29,001 nt of DNA, taken from contig CAJNOQ010001731.1 of the NCBI GenBank assembly GCA_905250885.1, positions 1-29,001 of the forward strand, written 5' to 3'. Source of the DNA: Didymodactylos carnosus (lineage: Eukaryota > Rotifera > Eurotatoria > Philodinida > Philodinidae). Below are positions 20,009 to 29,001 of the stretch, one piece after another. The notes below the pieces were generated by a model. That model made no database searches. It was not told where the DNA came from and saw only the letters and a list, made by a program, of their open reading frames with translations. Every line of letters begins with the position of its first letter. The first letter of the stretch is position 1. The position numbers were made by a program, and so were the translations under genes.

Positions 20009-21158
20009 GTTAGTATCAGGTCAAATGTCCACATTTACATCAGAATATTTGACTAGTAAGTGGCGAAATACGGTTAACCTACATATGAAGTATAGTGATT
20101 TGTTTTCATGAACATGCACGTAATTTTTTAGCAATAACAAATGAAATTACCTTATCGGCTTCCACTGTACGTACACATAAAATTCGCTTGTCTATTCTTG
20201 TGACGCCTCGCATGGGGTTTCTTGATCCATGTCATTCGACCCAATTTTTGGTCCTGATTCCGAATATGACCCTGTTTTTGTCTAAATGTTGAATGTTGAC
20301 AGAACAAGTTCGGACAACAAAGAGAAAAAAATTGCGTTTTTCATGCTGTTCACCGTGCCCATGTCCGTCGACATTCTGTATTCTGTCACCTACTCAATTT
20401 CATTTTATTTTAAGTATTGAATGGACATAGTGAGCACTCAAGAGATCCATTTTAGTGGTCGTCTTTCCTAGATCTTCGAAAAAATCTGATCTGCAAAAAA
20501 AGTGGTTTCATAGGTAATCAGCTCCAGTGAAGATATTCTGAGTAGCTCAGTTTGTAGAGAATTTTACGGGCTATCTAATGCTGTGTTTAGTTTGCCATTT
20601 CAGTGTAAGGTAGTTGAGGAAAATCTGTTGTACTCATCATATGGTGGCTTTTTAACGATGCTGATTGCGATGCTATTGTTCAGGAATTAACCGGTTTTTA
20701 CCTGACAGAAGTATCTGATTTTACCGAAAACGGAACAGAGGCACTTTTTTACTACATATGGATCCATTTTTAGTCAAAAACGAGAGTGGGCCGATTCATA
20801 ATCTTGTACGGCCCCCTCCTTTGATTTAATGAATTTATTTTATTTTATTATTTTCTCTACTAATAGAAAAACATTTTACTTTCCGCAATCGTAACTTTAT
20901 ACAGCCACAGTCATATATTATAATATTTTACTTCAAAAATTTAATAAGCCAGAGACTTTTTATAAGACTTTTAAATTGTTTTTAAAAATTTTAAATAAAA
21001 TATTAAAAAGTTAACTTTTTTAAAATTCTATATTATAATATAATATAAGCACACTACTATAGTTATTTGTACTACATGGCAGAAAAATTCGTTTTTGTTT
21101 TGTATAAAATTTTTATATTATTTAAAAGTGTTGGAATTTTGTATTAGTCCCACTGAGA
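20009..21158. other. No gene recognised; AT-rich tract and family-box relics
   Basis: 20251-20267 carries CTGATTCCGAATATGAC, the box of foldback family 1, without the rest of an element. 20555-20580 (AGAATTTTACGGGCTATC) matches the arm of copy A (AGAATTTTGCGGGCTATA). 20825-21060 is a very AT-rich low-complexity tract (TATTATAATATAATATAA). No gene. Confidence 0.4.
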
Positions 21159-21301
21159 AGTGTAAACGTGTCATGTAAACGACGTAATAACAAAAACTCG
21201 TTCAATCACTGCTTGAAACTTGTTTCATATATCGATTAAACGGCTAAACAGCGTGTTCCAAGCATTTCTGTTATTTCGTCGTTTACACGCATTTGGACAC
21301 T
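21159..21301. repeat. Inverted repeat with AGTGT...ACACT ends (143 bp)
   Basis: Left arm 21159-21192 and right arm 21269-21301 share ATGTAAACGACGTAATAAC (right arm reversed: GTGTAAACGACGAAATAAC) and the outer AGTGT. The loop is about 76 bp. It lies just upstream of the next gene's first recognisable exon, so it may mark where that gene's 5' part was displaced. Confidence 0.55.
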
Positions 21302-21352
21302 ATTTCAATCGATAAAACAACCTTATGGACCTGTATGCATGAAATATTTTAG

Positions 21353-22235
21353 GCAAATGATAACCAGAATTCAACAGAGCTAACGACGACATTAATAACT
21401 GACACTACAACTTTACTCTCTACGGTATGTGAAAAGAAAAAAGTTGAATTACGATAACATTTCATATCTATCTTAACCTTCGCCAACAATATGGGTGAAA
21501 TGTGAGTTTAAGTTTATTTTGATCTCATATCTCAGCAAAACCGACTACTGTACCTAAGTCCTATGGATGTAAAATGGAAGTAGTAGCTTTTCTCGCAGTG
21601 CTTTTCTTTGAGTAAATATGATAAGATAAAACAAAAGGAGTAAGTCATGTAAACAGCACAAGGAAAATAGAAGCACCCTCTATGTTATTCAGATGTTGAA
21701 TGTTAAATCAGCACTTATCGTCATTATTCACTTTGATTTTACTTAGTTCATTAGTTCGGAAGGTACGACGAGTTCGATCTCTACAAGTAAACGTGATGTA
21801 ATCCTCATCTCTGTTATATGTCCGGTTGTTGTGATTCTCCTGATCGTTGGAGGATTGATCATATTTTTTAAAGTTCGGAAAACAAATCGTCGTAAACGAA
21901 AACAACCACATATCGAAGTATCTTTTCAGAACCGATAGTGAAAGTAGAATGGTAATTATGTTTCCCCTTTCTCTATAATTTTAGTTAAATGATAAAGACA
22001 AAACCCCAATCAAGGTGCAAGTCAGTAATCGTATATTGTCGTATTAACGCCTTGATTGTTTTTCGTTTTTAGCCAACCCCTCCTGGTGTCTACGTTACAG
22101 TTGATTCTAGAGTATTCTATATATTTCTTGCATTAAAAACAATTTAAATGTCATTTATTTCAGGAATCACAAACAAACGTTAACCCATCACCGCCTATTT
22201 CAACAATATACGAAAACGAACTGTATGAACTGTAA
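21353..22235 (+). CDS. Single-pass membrane protein, C-terminal five exons (127 aa visible)
   Basis: Exons: 21353-21424, 21747-21917, 21985-22014, 22073-22111, 22164-22235. Introns are 322, 67, 58 and 52 bp. Every junction is GT...AG and phase 0. Two exons are micro-exons (30 and 39 nt). The first exon is Thr/Ser-rich (STELTTTLITDTTTLLST), a mucin-like or stalk ectodomain. Exon 2 ends the stalk, then has one transmembrane helix (VILISVICPVVVILLIVGGL) and the basic stop-transfer KVRKTNRRKRK. The tail has PTPPGVYVTV (a YxxV) and TIYENELYEL at the C-terminus, where YEN is a Y-x-N. Stop TAA 22233-22235. The upstream exon joining at the AG before 21353 is not found, so the 5' end is incomplete or lost. 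The 322-bp intron could hide another exon. Topology resembles the 9532-10474 protein; sequences are not alike. No named family. Confidence 0.65.
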
Positions 22236-24544
22236 TTACAGAAATCATAAGAGTCAAACGTTGCTACTAATAGTTATTGGTTACTCAACATCAACGTGGA
22301 AACGCCAGTCTTCATTTGGTGAGACCATGATGAACCTTTATATCTTTAAAAGTCGCTAAACCGGCTAACGAAAATGGACTTTATGTTAAAGCCTAAAAAC
22401 TTAAGTGCATATCCCAAACTGATTCTTGAGACTCTCCATACTAATATGAGTATGTGTTCGAAAATAACCTCGAATCCAGATGAAAATCAGCATTCATCAT
22501 AATAATAAATCTACTTTATTCAAAACTGTATCAAAAATCTGCCGTTAATTTAAAAATGTCCAACTATGTGAACGATGTAGGAAATTTTTTGGCGAAAGTT
22601 TTTGCTGTTTTTGCAATTTATCACTATTGTTATAGGCATTGTTATAAGCATCTTACTTTCTCAGAAAAGTACGTAACAGTGTGGAATTAATGCCACAGTG
22701 TTATGCCGACCCAGGCTGTTATCCCTTCGTGTTTTCTAAAACCTGGCGGATAAATTTAATGGGCGAACGTAATTTTTCAATTAAGAGTTGTTCCTGTATT
22801 TCTTTCGAATTTTAGGAACATACACTGCTGCGAACTATAATTATTTACAATTCTCTCTGGTATTTTTTCAGAGAGACAACTGCTCTCCTGACCACTGGAA
22901 AAACATTTTGTAAACTTTGCGATAATCTACAAGGAAAAACAAAATCTTGTGAGAGACTCTTCCAAAGCACACGAAGAAAAATTCTTCTAGTTCTTTCATA
23001 AACACCTGGACATTTTCTTTTCCTGCTAATTCCCTCCGCGTTATTCGCAGAAACACGAATGATGTATTCTTTCCTCCGGAGAATGACCATTGAATCACTT
23101 GCGAATAGATTTTCTTGCATAATCTATGGAAAAACTGCAGTTTCTTTTCGTTTTTTTCGCGAAGTCGTGCGACAAAACAATACAAGTTCTATCTGTGGTC
23201 TGGAGAGGTCCTTTTCACTGATGTTTTTATATAGATCACATAGTCACTGATGTCAGCCCAATTTTTTCGCTTTGTAGACGACATTACATGCTATTCGCTT
23301 ATGATTAGTCAAAAAATTCCAAATGCACTTTGAGAGCTCCTACTACAAATTTTCAAGTAATTCCTATATCAGAAGTCTGTTTCCTTTATATTGTGACAAA
23401 CAAACTTAAAATGAGAGAGTTAAGAATCCTGTATCATCCGTTGCTGGAGTAACGAGCAGTCTATGGGTGGGAATTTGAAAAGAAATCCTTTGTTTTATCA
23501 TTCTCTTCCACCATAACTGAGTAGTCACTTTCTGTAACGCTGAATATTTAGTAGGCTCATTTAGTAGACTCATGCTCAATTTTTTCTCTCTGTTTATCGA
23601 TGTAATAAAACCAAGTGCTTAAAAGTCATAGAAAGTGAGAAAGAGAAAAAGCGCAGAAAAGTTTTCTACGTATTTTAACTTCATTTCTCGGTAAAGTACG
23701 AAAAATCTTTCTTAGAGCACAGTAAGAACAACACGCATAGTGTAAAAATTTGTTTAGGGTAAGCCTGTTTAGGCACGTGCGAAACATATCCATTGCCATA
23801 TGAAGGTGATATTTCAGTAAAAAGCAGCATTACATATCACCGGAACAAAAACAATGCAGTTGGTTTTGAGTTGCTGAAAAATGCTTTTCGTATTCAGCGC
23901 GCTCGATAATCCAGAAGATTTTCTATTTCTGACGAGGGGTACTTTCAAAGGTTTAGGAAAAATTTTAAAACAACATGGCGCCAAAAAATTTCCATGGGAG
24001 AATAATATTAGTTTGATTTGTTAGCAACACCTTATTACAGATTGTCAACCATCAACAATTCGACAAACATATGTAGAACATATGCGGCATCTGTTTTAGC
24101 ATTTGGTATATACAGTTTAATTCTTTTATGCTGAGTTACACCTTTTTTGTGTGCAATTCGACTTGTATAGATAGAATTATGTTATATTACATGGCTTTTT
24201 TTTGTTTGAAATGTTTCACTAAAATAAACGTTGGTTATAATACTGTGTAAAAAAGAAGTCCAAGTATATATTTTAAATGCTAAAGCAGATGTCGCACATG
24301 ATCTACATATAGCTCTAAACCGCCCTTTATTTAAGCCGTTAGAACTAGTGTGTTGAAAAGAGACGACTTAGAGCTATCCACCCATATATTCATCTCGGAA
24401 TTGATTTTTCTGACCAGAGGATCCTTAAACATACAGTGAGTATAAAAATTATCTCTACGATGGAAAAAGAATTTTTCTGTTTCACATATCTCTGTAACGA
24501 AAGATCATCGCCAGATCGACTTTTCATCATTAAATATAGATAAG
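22236..24544. other. No gene recognised over 2.3 kb
   Basis: A 44-codon plus ORF at 22556-22690 (MSNYVNDVGNFLAKVFAVFA) is hydrophobic and unsupported. Overlapping minus ORFs of 91 and 105 codons at 22845-23185 occupy different frames of the same DNA, so at most one could be real; neither shows a domain. At 23930-23939 TGACGAGGGG resembles a terminus of foldback family 1, but no matching right end follows. A small inverted pair ATAGCTCTAA / TTAGAGCTAT lies near 24308 and 24368. Confidence 0.35.
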
Positions 24545-24725
24545 AGCACAAAATTCACTTCAGGATGAGATATAGAACTACTCTCAATATTATGTCTGAA
24601 CGGAGTTTTACATCACTTTTCACCGAAAAAATGTGTTACATTTTGATACAGAAGTTGCAACAAAAGAGTTTTTGAGACAGTGTTGAGAGTAGTTCTACAT
24701 CTCATCTTGAAGAGAATTTTGTGCT
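24545..24725. repeat. Inverted repeat / foldback (181 bp)
   Basis: Arms 24545-24589 and 24681-24725 are about 89% identical in reverse complement: AGCACAAAATTCACTTCA at the outer end, TAGAACTACTCTCAA at the inner. Loop about 91 bp. Non-coding. Confidence 0.75.
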
Positions 24726-24948
24726 TTTTCTGCCAAACTTATCAAAAAATCTTTAGATTTGTCTAAACTAGATAAAGATAAATCACTTTTAAAAAGTGTT
24801 TCAATCATATTTGAGAAAATCGATTAAGAATTTCCACCCCACGTTGTCAAAACCGGACGAAAACCGGCGGTTAACCATGGTTATTTTTAATAACTGACTA
24901 AGTATGCACGTGTATCGGTATACCGAATATTGAAACTACCGACTTTTT

Positions 24949-25180
24949 TCGATTTGGATTTTTTGGGATTTTTCCATCTGAAATGAGATAGTTAAGCATC
25001 CTGGACACTCAGAAAGAATCAGGGATGCAAAAAAAGAACTATGTTTGCTGTCTAAGCCAAAGTTTTCCTTTATTTTCTATCTACACATGCTCAGAATACA
25101 CAACTGAGTGCTTTTCGTGTTCTGTCTGTCCGTGACCCTAAACTATCTCATTTCAGGTGGAAAAATCGAAAAACGTCGAT
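24949..25180. repeat. Inverted repeat / foldback (232 bp)
   Basis: Outer arms 24949-24995 and 25139-25180 share TGAAATGAGATAGTTA and TTTTTC(C/G)A runs in inverted order. Between them the sequence is unique. Just outside lie further short inverted words (CGGTTAACCATGGTTA near 24870, ACGGTTAAT...ATTAACCGG near 25202-25224), so this may be a nested or larger element. Confidence 0.6.
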
Positions 25181-25244
25181 AGCAACACAACAGAAAAACT
25201 GACGGTTAATCTCACAATTAACCGGAAAAACGATCGATTAGCCT

Positions 25245-25349
25245 TGTCTCAAAATTTTTTGACCACTTTTGTTTTTTTCGAATTTTCACGTCGAATAAAT
25301 TACTAGGATTTTCACCGAAACATGAAAATCAACGAAAAATTTTGAGACA
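25245..25349. repeat. 15-bp perfect inverted repeat
   Basis: TGTCTCAAAATTTTT at 25245-25259 and its exact complement at 25335-25349, with a 75-bp loop. Short but exact; possibly a small element's ends. Confidence 0.5.
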
Positions 25350-26838
25350 TATATCGTTTGACTCAGTTTTGGACGCTGACTCCGAATATGATATTTTAAT
25401 TGCATAAAAAGTGAGTTCTGGTTGAAAAAATAGAGAAGTTCGGACAGAATTCCGATGTTTTCGCTCCTGATTCAGAAAAACTGTATTTTCTTAGTAATAA
25501 AGCAAAATAAAAAATAAAAAAGCGACCCGTACTTTTAAAGCTCGTTTAGTCGCGCTTCTACTGAAATAAAAAAGTCGACTATAAAAGAAACTGGATAGGT
25601 TTGCAAAACTTAAAAAGTTTCGAGAGTAGAGAGCCATTACTAGAATTTGACATACGACGAGTACAGGAAGGGTGATTACACACTGAAATCTTCGAATATA
25701 ACCCATCTGGTGCAGTTTTGCTTGCTGACCACGAATACAGTCTTAGATTTGAAGAACAAGTATGACTGGATCAAAAACTGAAATTTTACGAAATTAAAAA
25801 AGAATGGGCCTAAAAATTGATCACGAGTTTTCATTACAAGGCAATTTTGAGTACCAGGTCCCCTGTTGAAGAACTTCCAAATAGTGCATTTTGTAGCTCT
25901 ATCTCGTGCGCAATTTATGACAAGATTTGGTGCATGGTCGCATCTTCTGTGACTGACACACCTCAATACATTGAGACCCATCGTTATCGACTGTTCGTGA
26001 AAGATGATGCCCAGTTGATGAAAAATCGCGTTTGTCTCTGTTAAGATGAGATGGTTGGAGATGTTAAACATATGAGCTTGTAGCCCGTAAAGGACTCTAC
26101 AAAATTGCACATAAGAAATAGTTTTCACAGACTTCTTCGACTGACACTGGGGTAACATTGATCAGCCATTGATTATGATTTATCCTGATAGCATTGGACC
26201 AGTAAATTGACTCCAGTTCGTCCGAAACTTAATGAAAACATTGTTTCCTATATACCACTCGACGCACCTCAAGCTGCTCTTCAAGATGTCATATTTGGTT
26301 TCTCGATTGAGGTATGGTCACCAAATCCGACAGGGTCCTTTATGATGCAATCTTTAAGTGTAGGGCTTGTCCACGTAACTCGAGATTTCGCTGATCAAGT
26401 TTTTGAAAAAATTATTTTCGAGTAGAACTGATAGGAGCATACCACTAGATGCAGTTTTTGACGCTGATTAGGAATCTTACATTAGTTTTTGAGAAGCGTT
26501 AAATTTTGGTACTAAAAATCCAGTTTTACATTTTTTGAAAACTGTATTTTCAATTACTTCACCTAGACACTTTTTCTAATAAAAATGGAAGGCCATATTA
26601 ATCGATAGAGAATTCAATTCTCTACAAGATGATATATTTCTTTTAAAGTTTAGCCTCAGAACAAGCTTTTTAATGAAGCTTTAAGTTTTAAGAATTTCAC
26701 ACAATTCTAAGAAAGTGAAAACATTTTTCCAGCTTTATTTTCACCTTAGTCTATTTTAGATGTTTAAAGCTAAGTCTGATGTGAAAATGAAACTCTTTGA
26801 GCAATGTTAGTGCTCCGAACTTTGTTGGGAAAAACGCG
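25350..26838. other. No gene recognised; recurring box sequence
   Basis: CAGTTTTGGACGCTGACTCCGAATATGATATT at about 25361-25392 and CAGTTTTTGACGCTGATTAGGAATCTTACATT at about 26450-26481 are two related copies, in the same orientation, of a motif resembling the internal box of foldback family 1. A 160-codon minus ORF (25676-26158) and a 75-codon plus ORF (25817-26044) overlap one another; neither shows a domain. The plus ORF 26207-26425 contains GTAGGGCTTGTCCACGTAACTC, close to the centre of copy C, so it probably lies in element sequence. Confidence 0.35.
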
Positions 26839-27209
26839 TGTCACAGCGTCACGACGATAAAACACAATTATTGAGGGATGGAAAGCTCTTTGGAAAGATT
26901 CCTTTTTAACAATCAGTTCTCGTTTACTCCTCTACAAACTTTGCTCGAGACGCTTCTTATTAGCTCTTCTAAATTCGCAGCAAATTAGCTTTTAACGAGA
27001 AACACTGCGAATTTAGGGCCATTTTTTTGTCACAGCGTCACGCGCCAAAATACGCTTCTAAAAGTTTGAGTCCTTAACAACATACCTTCATTTTTATACC
27101 AAAAGTAGAGTATGGCGAGCTGCGTCGAACGGCGCAAGAACGACGGTTCTAGCTTATACACTTTTGAGCAAAGCTCAAATTACTGTGTCAAAAATGTCAT
27201 AGCGCCACG
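26839..27209 (+). repeat. Thrice-repeated 15-bp box TGTCACAGCGTCACG
   Basis: Exact copies at 26839-26853 and 27028-27042, and a 13/15 copy (TGTCATAGCGCCACG) at 27195-27209. All have the same orientation, 189 and 167 bp apart. The box has a GC content well above its surroundings. Between the first two is a perfect 12-bp inverted pair, CTAAATTCGCAG (26969-26980) and CTGCGAATTTAG (27005-27016). Sequence between boxes is not itself an obvious tandem repeat. Function unknown. Confidence 0.6.
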
Positions 27210-27680
27210 CTTGGACAAGCCGTTTAGTTTCCGTTATTGAAAGTGTTGACATTTCTGAAAAGTGTTTTTCCGTCAGAAACCCGATACTGTGCTCTTTCTA
27301 ATGTATTTCTAAAATCTAGCAGGGTTTTCATTGTTAGGTTAACTTAAAAGAAAAGAGTGACAAAAAACACGGAGGATCTCGCAAGGTATCATGATTGCAC
27401 CATCAACAATATAAATAGCACTTTTAACCAAAAATTTACAAGCGCTAGTTAGCTCAACTGCACAGTGCTCGTCTCATAAATCAACTAAAACTTTACCACG
27501 CGAGCTAATGAAAAAAACAAACAAACACATAAGTTCTCCCTAGAAAATTGTAACTGTAAATCATGCAAGATGTGAGAAAATATATGCGAGGTCCTAGGAG
27601 AGGCCCATGAACACCCTTTTAAAATTGATTTATAAAATCTTGCGAGATCTCACAAGACTTTCATCTCAATAGATCTCGTC
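27210..27680. other. No gene recognised
   Basis: Contains a chance tRNA A-box-like word near 27450 without a B box. AGATCTC words at 27640-27680 are short palindromes next to the following hairpin. Confidence 0.4.
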
Positions 27681-27785
27681 AGAAAAAATCCTGCGTTTCG
27701 TCTGATAAAAATGCGTGTTTTTGTCTCACGAGATCATTAGGGGAAAAACACACATTTTTATCAGACGAAACGTAGGATTTTTCTC
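27681..27785. repeat. Strong hairpin: 42-bp inverted repeat, 21-bp loop
   Basis: Arms 27681-27722 and 27744-27785 pair over about 42 bp with about three mismatches (AATCCTGCGTTTCGTCTGAT and its near complement). If transcribed this would fold into a long stem, the size of a small-RNA precursor, but it may equally be a short MITE. Confidence 0.75.
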
Positions 27786-28351
27786 GATAAAAATTTCGCA
27801 ACAAAGTGATAAGAGTCCTTATTAACTTCTTATCGATTTTTTATACAGTTCTAATTCACATCACATGAGACTTCCGAGATTTTTGTAAGAAACATTCGCT
27901 TCGCATTTTCACGCACGAAATACCGTGGTACTTAAACTTTGCTACATATGTTGCTTATTAAGACGTTCCAGATAGAGATCTAAGCTCATGTCATTCATAC
28001 CGACAAAATACCACCTGATATACTGTGAGGTATACTACCATGTAAGTCGAAATTATCGCTCGGTTTACCGAACCGCGTTGTATTTTGCGGTAGCCGTCTG
28101 GCGTTTTCTCATTGTGAACAGACACCCCTCACCCGCACCTGACTCTTAACAAAAACAGATAAGAAACTGACATGATTCTTAGCAGATCTTTGCCAGATTC
28201 TTATATAAGATTCGATGACTAGGGCTGTAATAAGAATAATTCAAGTTACTTAAAAATTCGGAGTAACAATAGTTAGACAAAAGAAAACCAGAGCAAAAGT
28301 TTAATAATTAAGAGATAACCTGTTTTATCGTCAAGAAAGTCAATTATCCAC
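27786..28351. other. No gene recognised
   Basis: AT-rich; a local GC-richer patch near 28050-28140 has no coding frame that I can support. Confidence 0.4.
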
Positions 28352-28636
28352 ATCACCAAATTGAAAATTTTGGTCAAAATCGATTGTAGATTCGTCTTCT
28401 CCACAGACGATCGTCTGGTAAGCGATAACTTTTGGATCGTGGTACTTCGGAAAAAATTTGCTTATGGTCTTTCTCAAAAATTTTCGAAAAGTGAGACCAG
28501 AGGTAAAACGATGTCGAAACACTTTTCTGAAGTACCTCGATCCAAAAGATCGATCGCGTACCAGACAATCATAGAGAAGACGAATCTGCAATAGGTTTTG
28601 ACCAAACAACCTTTTAAAAGTTTTCGATTTGGTGAT
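28352..28636. mobile_element. Foldback element (285 bp), ends ATCACCAAAT
   Basis: Ends ATCACCAAATTGAAAA and its near complement TTTTCGATTTGGTGAT. Arms run about 28352-28483 and 28496-28636, matching through GGTCAAAA, AGATTCGTCTTCTC, GTCTGGTA.GCGAT and TTTTGGATCG.GGTACTTC, and leaving only about 12-15 bp of loop. Three ORFs on both strands across it (64-89 codons) are products of the symmetry. Its sequence is unrelated to family 1. No clear target duplication beyond AT. Confidence 0.8.
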
Positions 28637-28727
28637 ATGCAGTCAGAACCGAACCTACATTTTTTTATGTGTACATTGGATAGTGCAATCAGGCTTATCT
28701 AGAAAAGCTTATCTAAAAAGAGTATCT

Positions 28728-28830
28728 CTGTGCTAACGCAGAATTCTACAGAATTCTATACATTTCCGCTCGAGTTAAACTTGATTAGTGATAAATCTGT
28801 CTGTACTAGCGTAGAATTCTATAAAATTCT
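28728..28830. repeat. Two 30-bp direct repeats upstream of a TATA box
   Basis: 28728-28757 (CTGTGCTAACGCAGAATTCT...) and 28801-28830 (CTGTACTAGCGTAGAATTCT...) agree at 25 of 30 positions, 73 bp apart. Each holds two GAATTCT-like half sites. The second ends 43 bp upstream of the TATA box below, so they could be paired upstream control sites. Confidence 0.5.
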
Positions 28831-28873
28831 CTCGAATAGCTGATTTGCAATAACTCTGACATCCCTCGCAATG

Positions 28874-28885
28874 TATATATAAAAG
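28874..28885 (+). promoter_or_regulatory. Candidate core promoter, TATATATAAAAG
   Basis: A canonical TATA(T/A)AAAAG core with GC-leaning flank (CCCTCGCAATG before, GAGTGG after). About 57 bp after it lies a good splice donor, AACAG/GTAACTGTG (GT at 28943), giving a plausible short 5' exon (about 28910-28942) of a plus-strand gene whose body is beyond the window. No coding sequence of that gene is visible here. Confidence 0.4.
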
Positions 28886-29001
28886 AGTGGAAAAGAAGAA
28901 CAGATTTCAAATATTGATTTGGTTATTTTCATATGTAAACAGGTAACTGTGTTATTTATTACATTATCGTGAGAAGTAACGACATACAGTTATATATCGT
29001 G

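Noticed and set aside
20541..20562. TAGCTCAGTTTGTAGAG, similar to a tRNA D-arm.
   Set aside because: No anticodon or T arm follows; the neighbouring bases match the arm of foldback family 1 instead.
21708..21911. 67-codon minus-strand ORF.
   Set aside because: Antisense shadow of the transmembrane exon 21747-21917.
23930..23940. TGACGAGGGG as the left end of another foldback family 1 copy.
   Set aside because: Only about 10 bp match and no inverted right end is found downstream; too short to call an element.
25676..26158. 160-codon minus-strand ORF, one of the longest in the window.
   Set aside because: No domain, biased composition, overlapping plus ORF of similar quality, and lies among element-derived repeats. 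Not supported as a gene.
27439..27500. tRNA-like start (TAGCTCAACTG matches the A box; CTCATAA resembles a CAT anticodon loop).
   Set aside because: No B box (GWTCRANNC) within the required distance and no acceptor stem pairing. Chance or very old tRNA-derived fragment.
28340..28609. Three ORFs on both strands (64-89 codons).
   Set aside because: All lie in the 28352-28636 foldback; the mirrored arms generate open frames on both strands.
1..29001. CRISPR arrays, rRNA genes, bacterial operons or telomeric repeat arrays.
   Set aside because: No regularly spaced identical repeats, no rRNA-like conserved blocks, no tandem telomere units. Spliced genes and LINEs rule out a prokaryotic source.

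Overview
The window looks like an AT-rich, gene-poor, repeat-rich stretch of a metazoan nuclear genome, most likely a bdelloid rotifer. Reasons: introns are spliceosomal and mostly very short (52-67 bp, GT...AG); a decayed seven-helix receptor has the C-K-L-R-x-Y / IDRF-A-S-S-S look that I associate with the expanded bdelloid rhodopsin-like GPCRs; and fragments of non-LTR retrotransposons and small inverted-repeat elements are scattered through it. The taxon call is an inference from memory of these families; no search was run.

Layout, left to right. 1-5.3 kb: degenerate repeats, a 534-bp foldback element (599-1132), a LINE C-terminal remnant (1836-2144), and an 80-bp direct repeat (3862 and 4974) that encodes the same peptide end on the minus strand. 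5.37-6.16 kb: a GPCR pseudogene covering TM3 to the C-terminus, spread over three frames. 6.4-8.3 kb: a 57-aa minus-strand ORF, a near-perfect hAT-type MITE (7513-7740, 8-bp target duplication) and two other inverted repeats. 9.5-10.5 kb: a five-exon gene for a small single-pass membrane protein, with a poly(A) signal. 11.5-15 kb: two more members of the foldback family and a possible frameshifted coding relic. 15.5-18 kb: two same-strand reverse-transcriptase remnants. 21.35-22.24 kb: the last five exons of a second single-pass membrane protein. 24.5-28.6 kb: five more foldbacks and a thrice-repeated 15-bp box. The right edge carries a candidate TATA promoter and first exon of a gene that lies outside the window.

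The two intact-looking genes share a design: a transmembrane segment, a basic stop-transfer stretch, and a tail with tyrosines in Y-x-N contexts (four in the first, one in the second). Y-x-N is the known consensus for Grb2-type SH2 domains, so both could be signalling receptors or adaptors. This is inference. Neither shows a recognisable extracellular domain in the window.

The strongest structural signal is mobile: about 13 inverted-repeat elements occupy roughly a tenth of the window. Three of them, plus a solo end, belong to one family with CGAGG-type ends, a 3-bp TNA flanking duplication and an internal TGATTCCGAATATGAC-like box. Functional host coding sequence is perhaps 1-1.5 kb of 29 kb.
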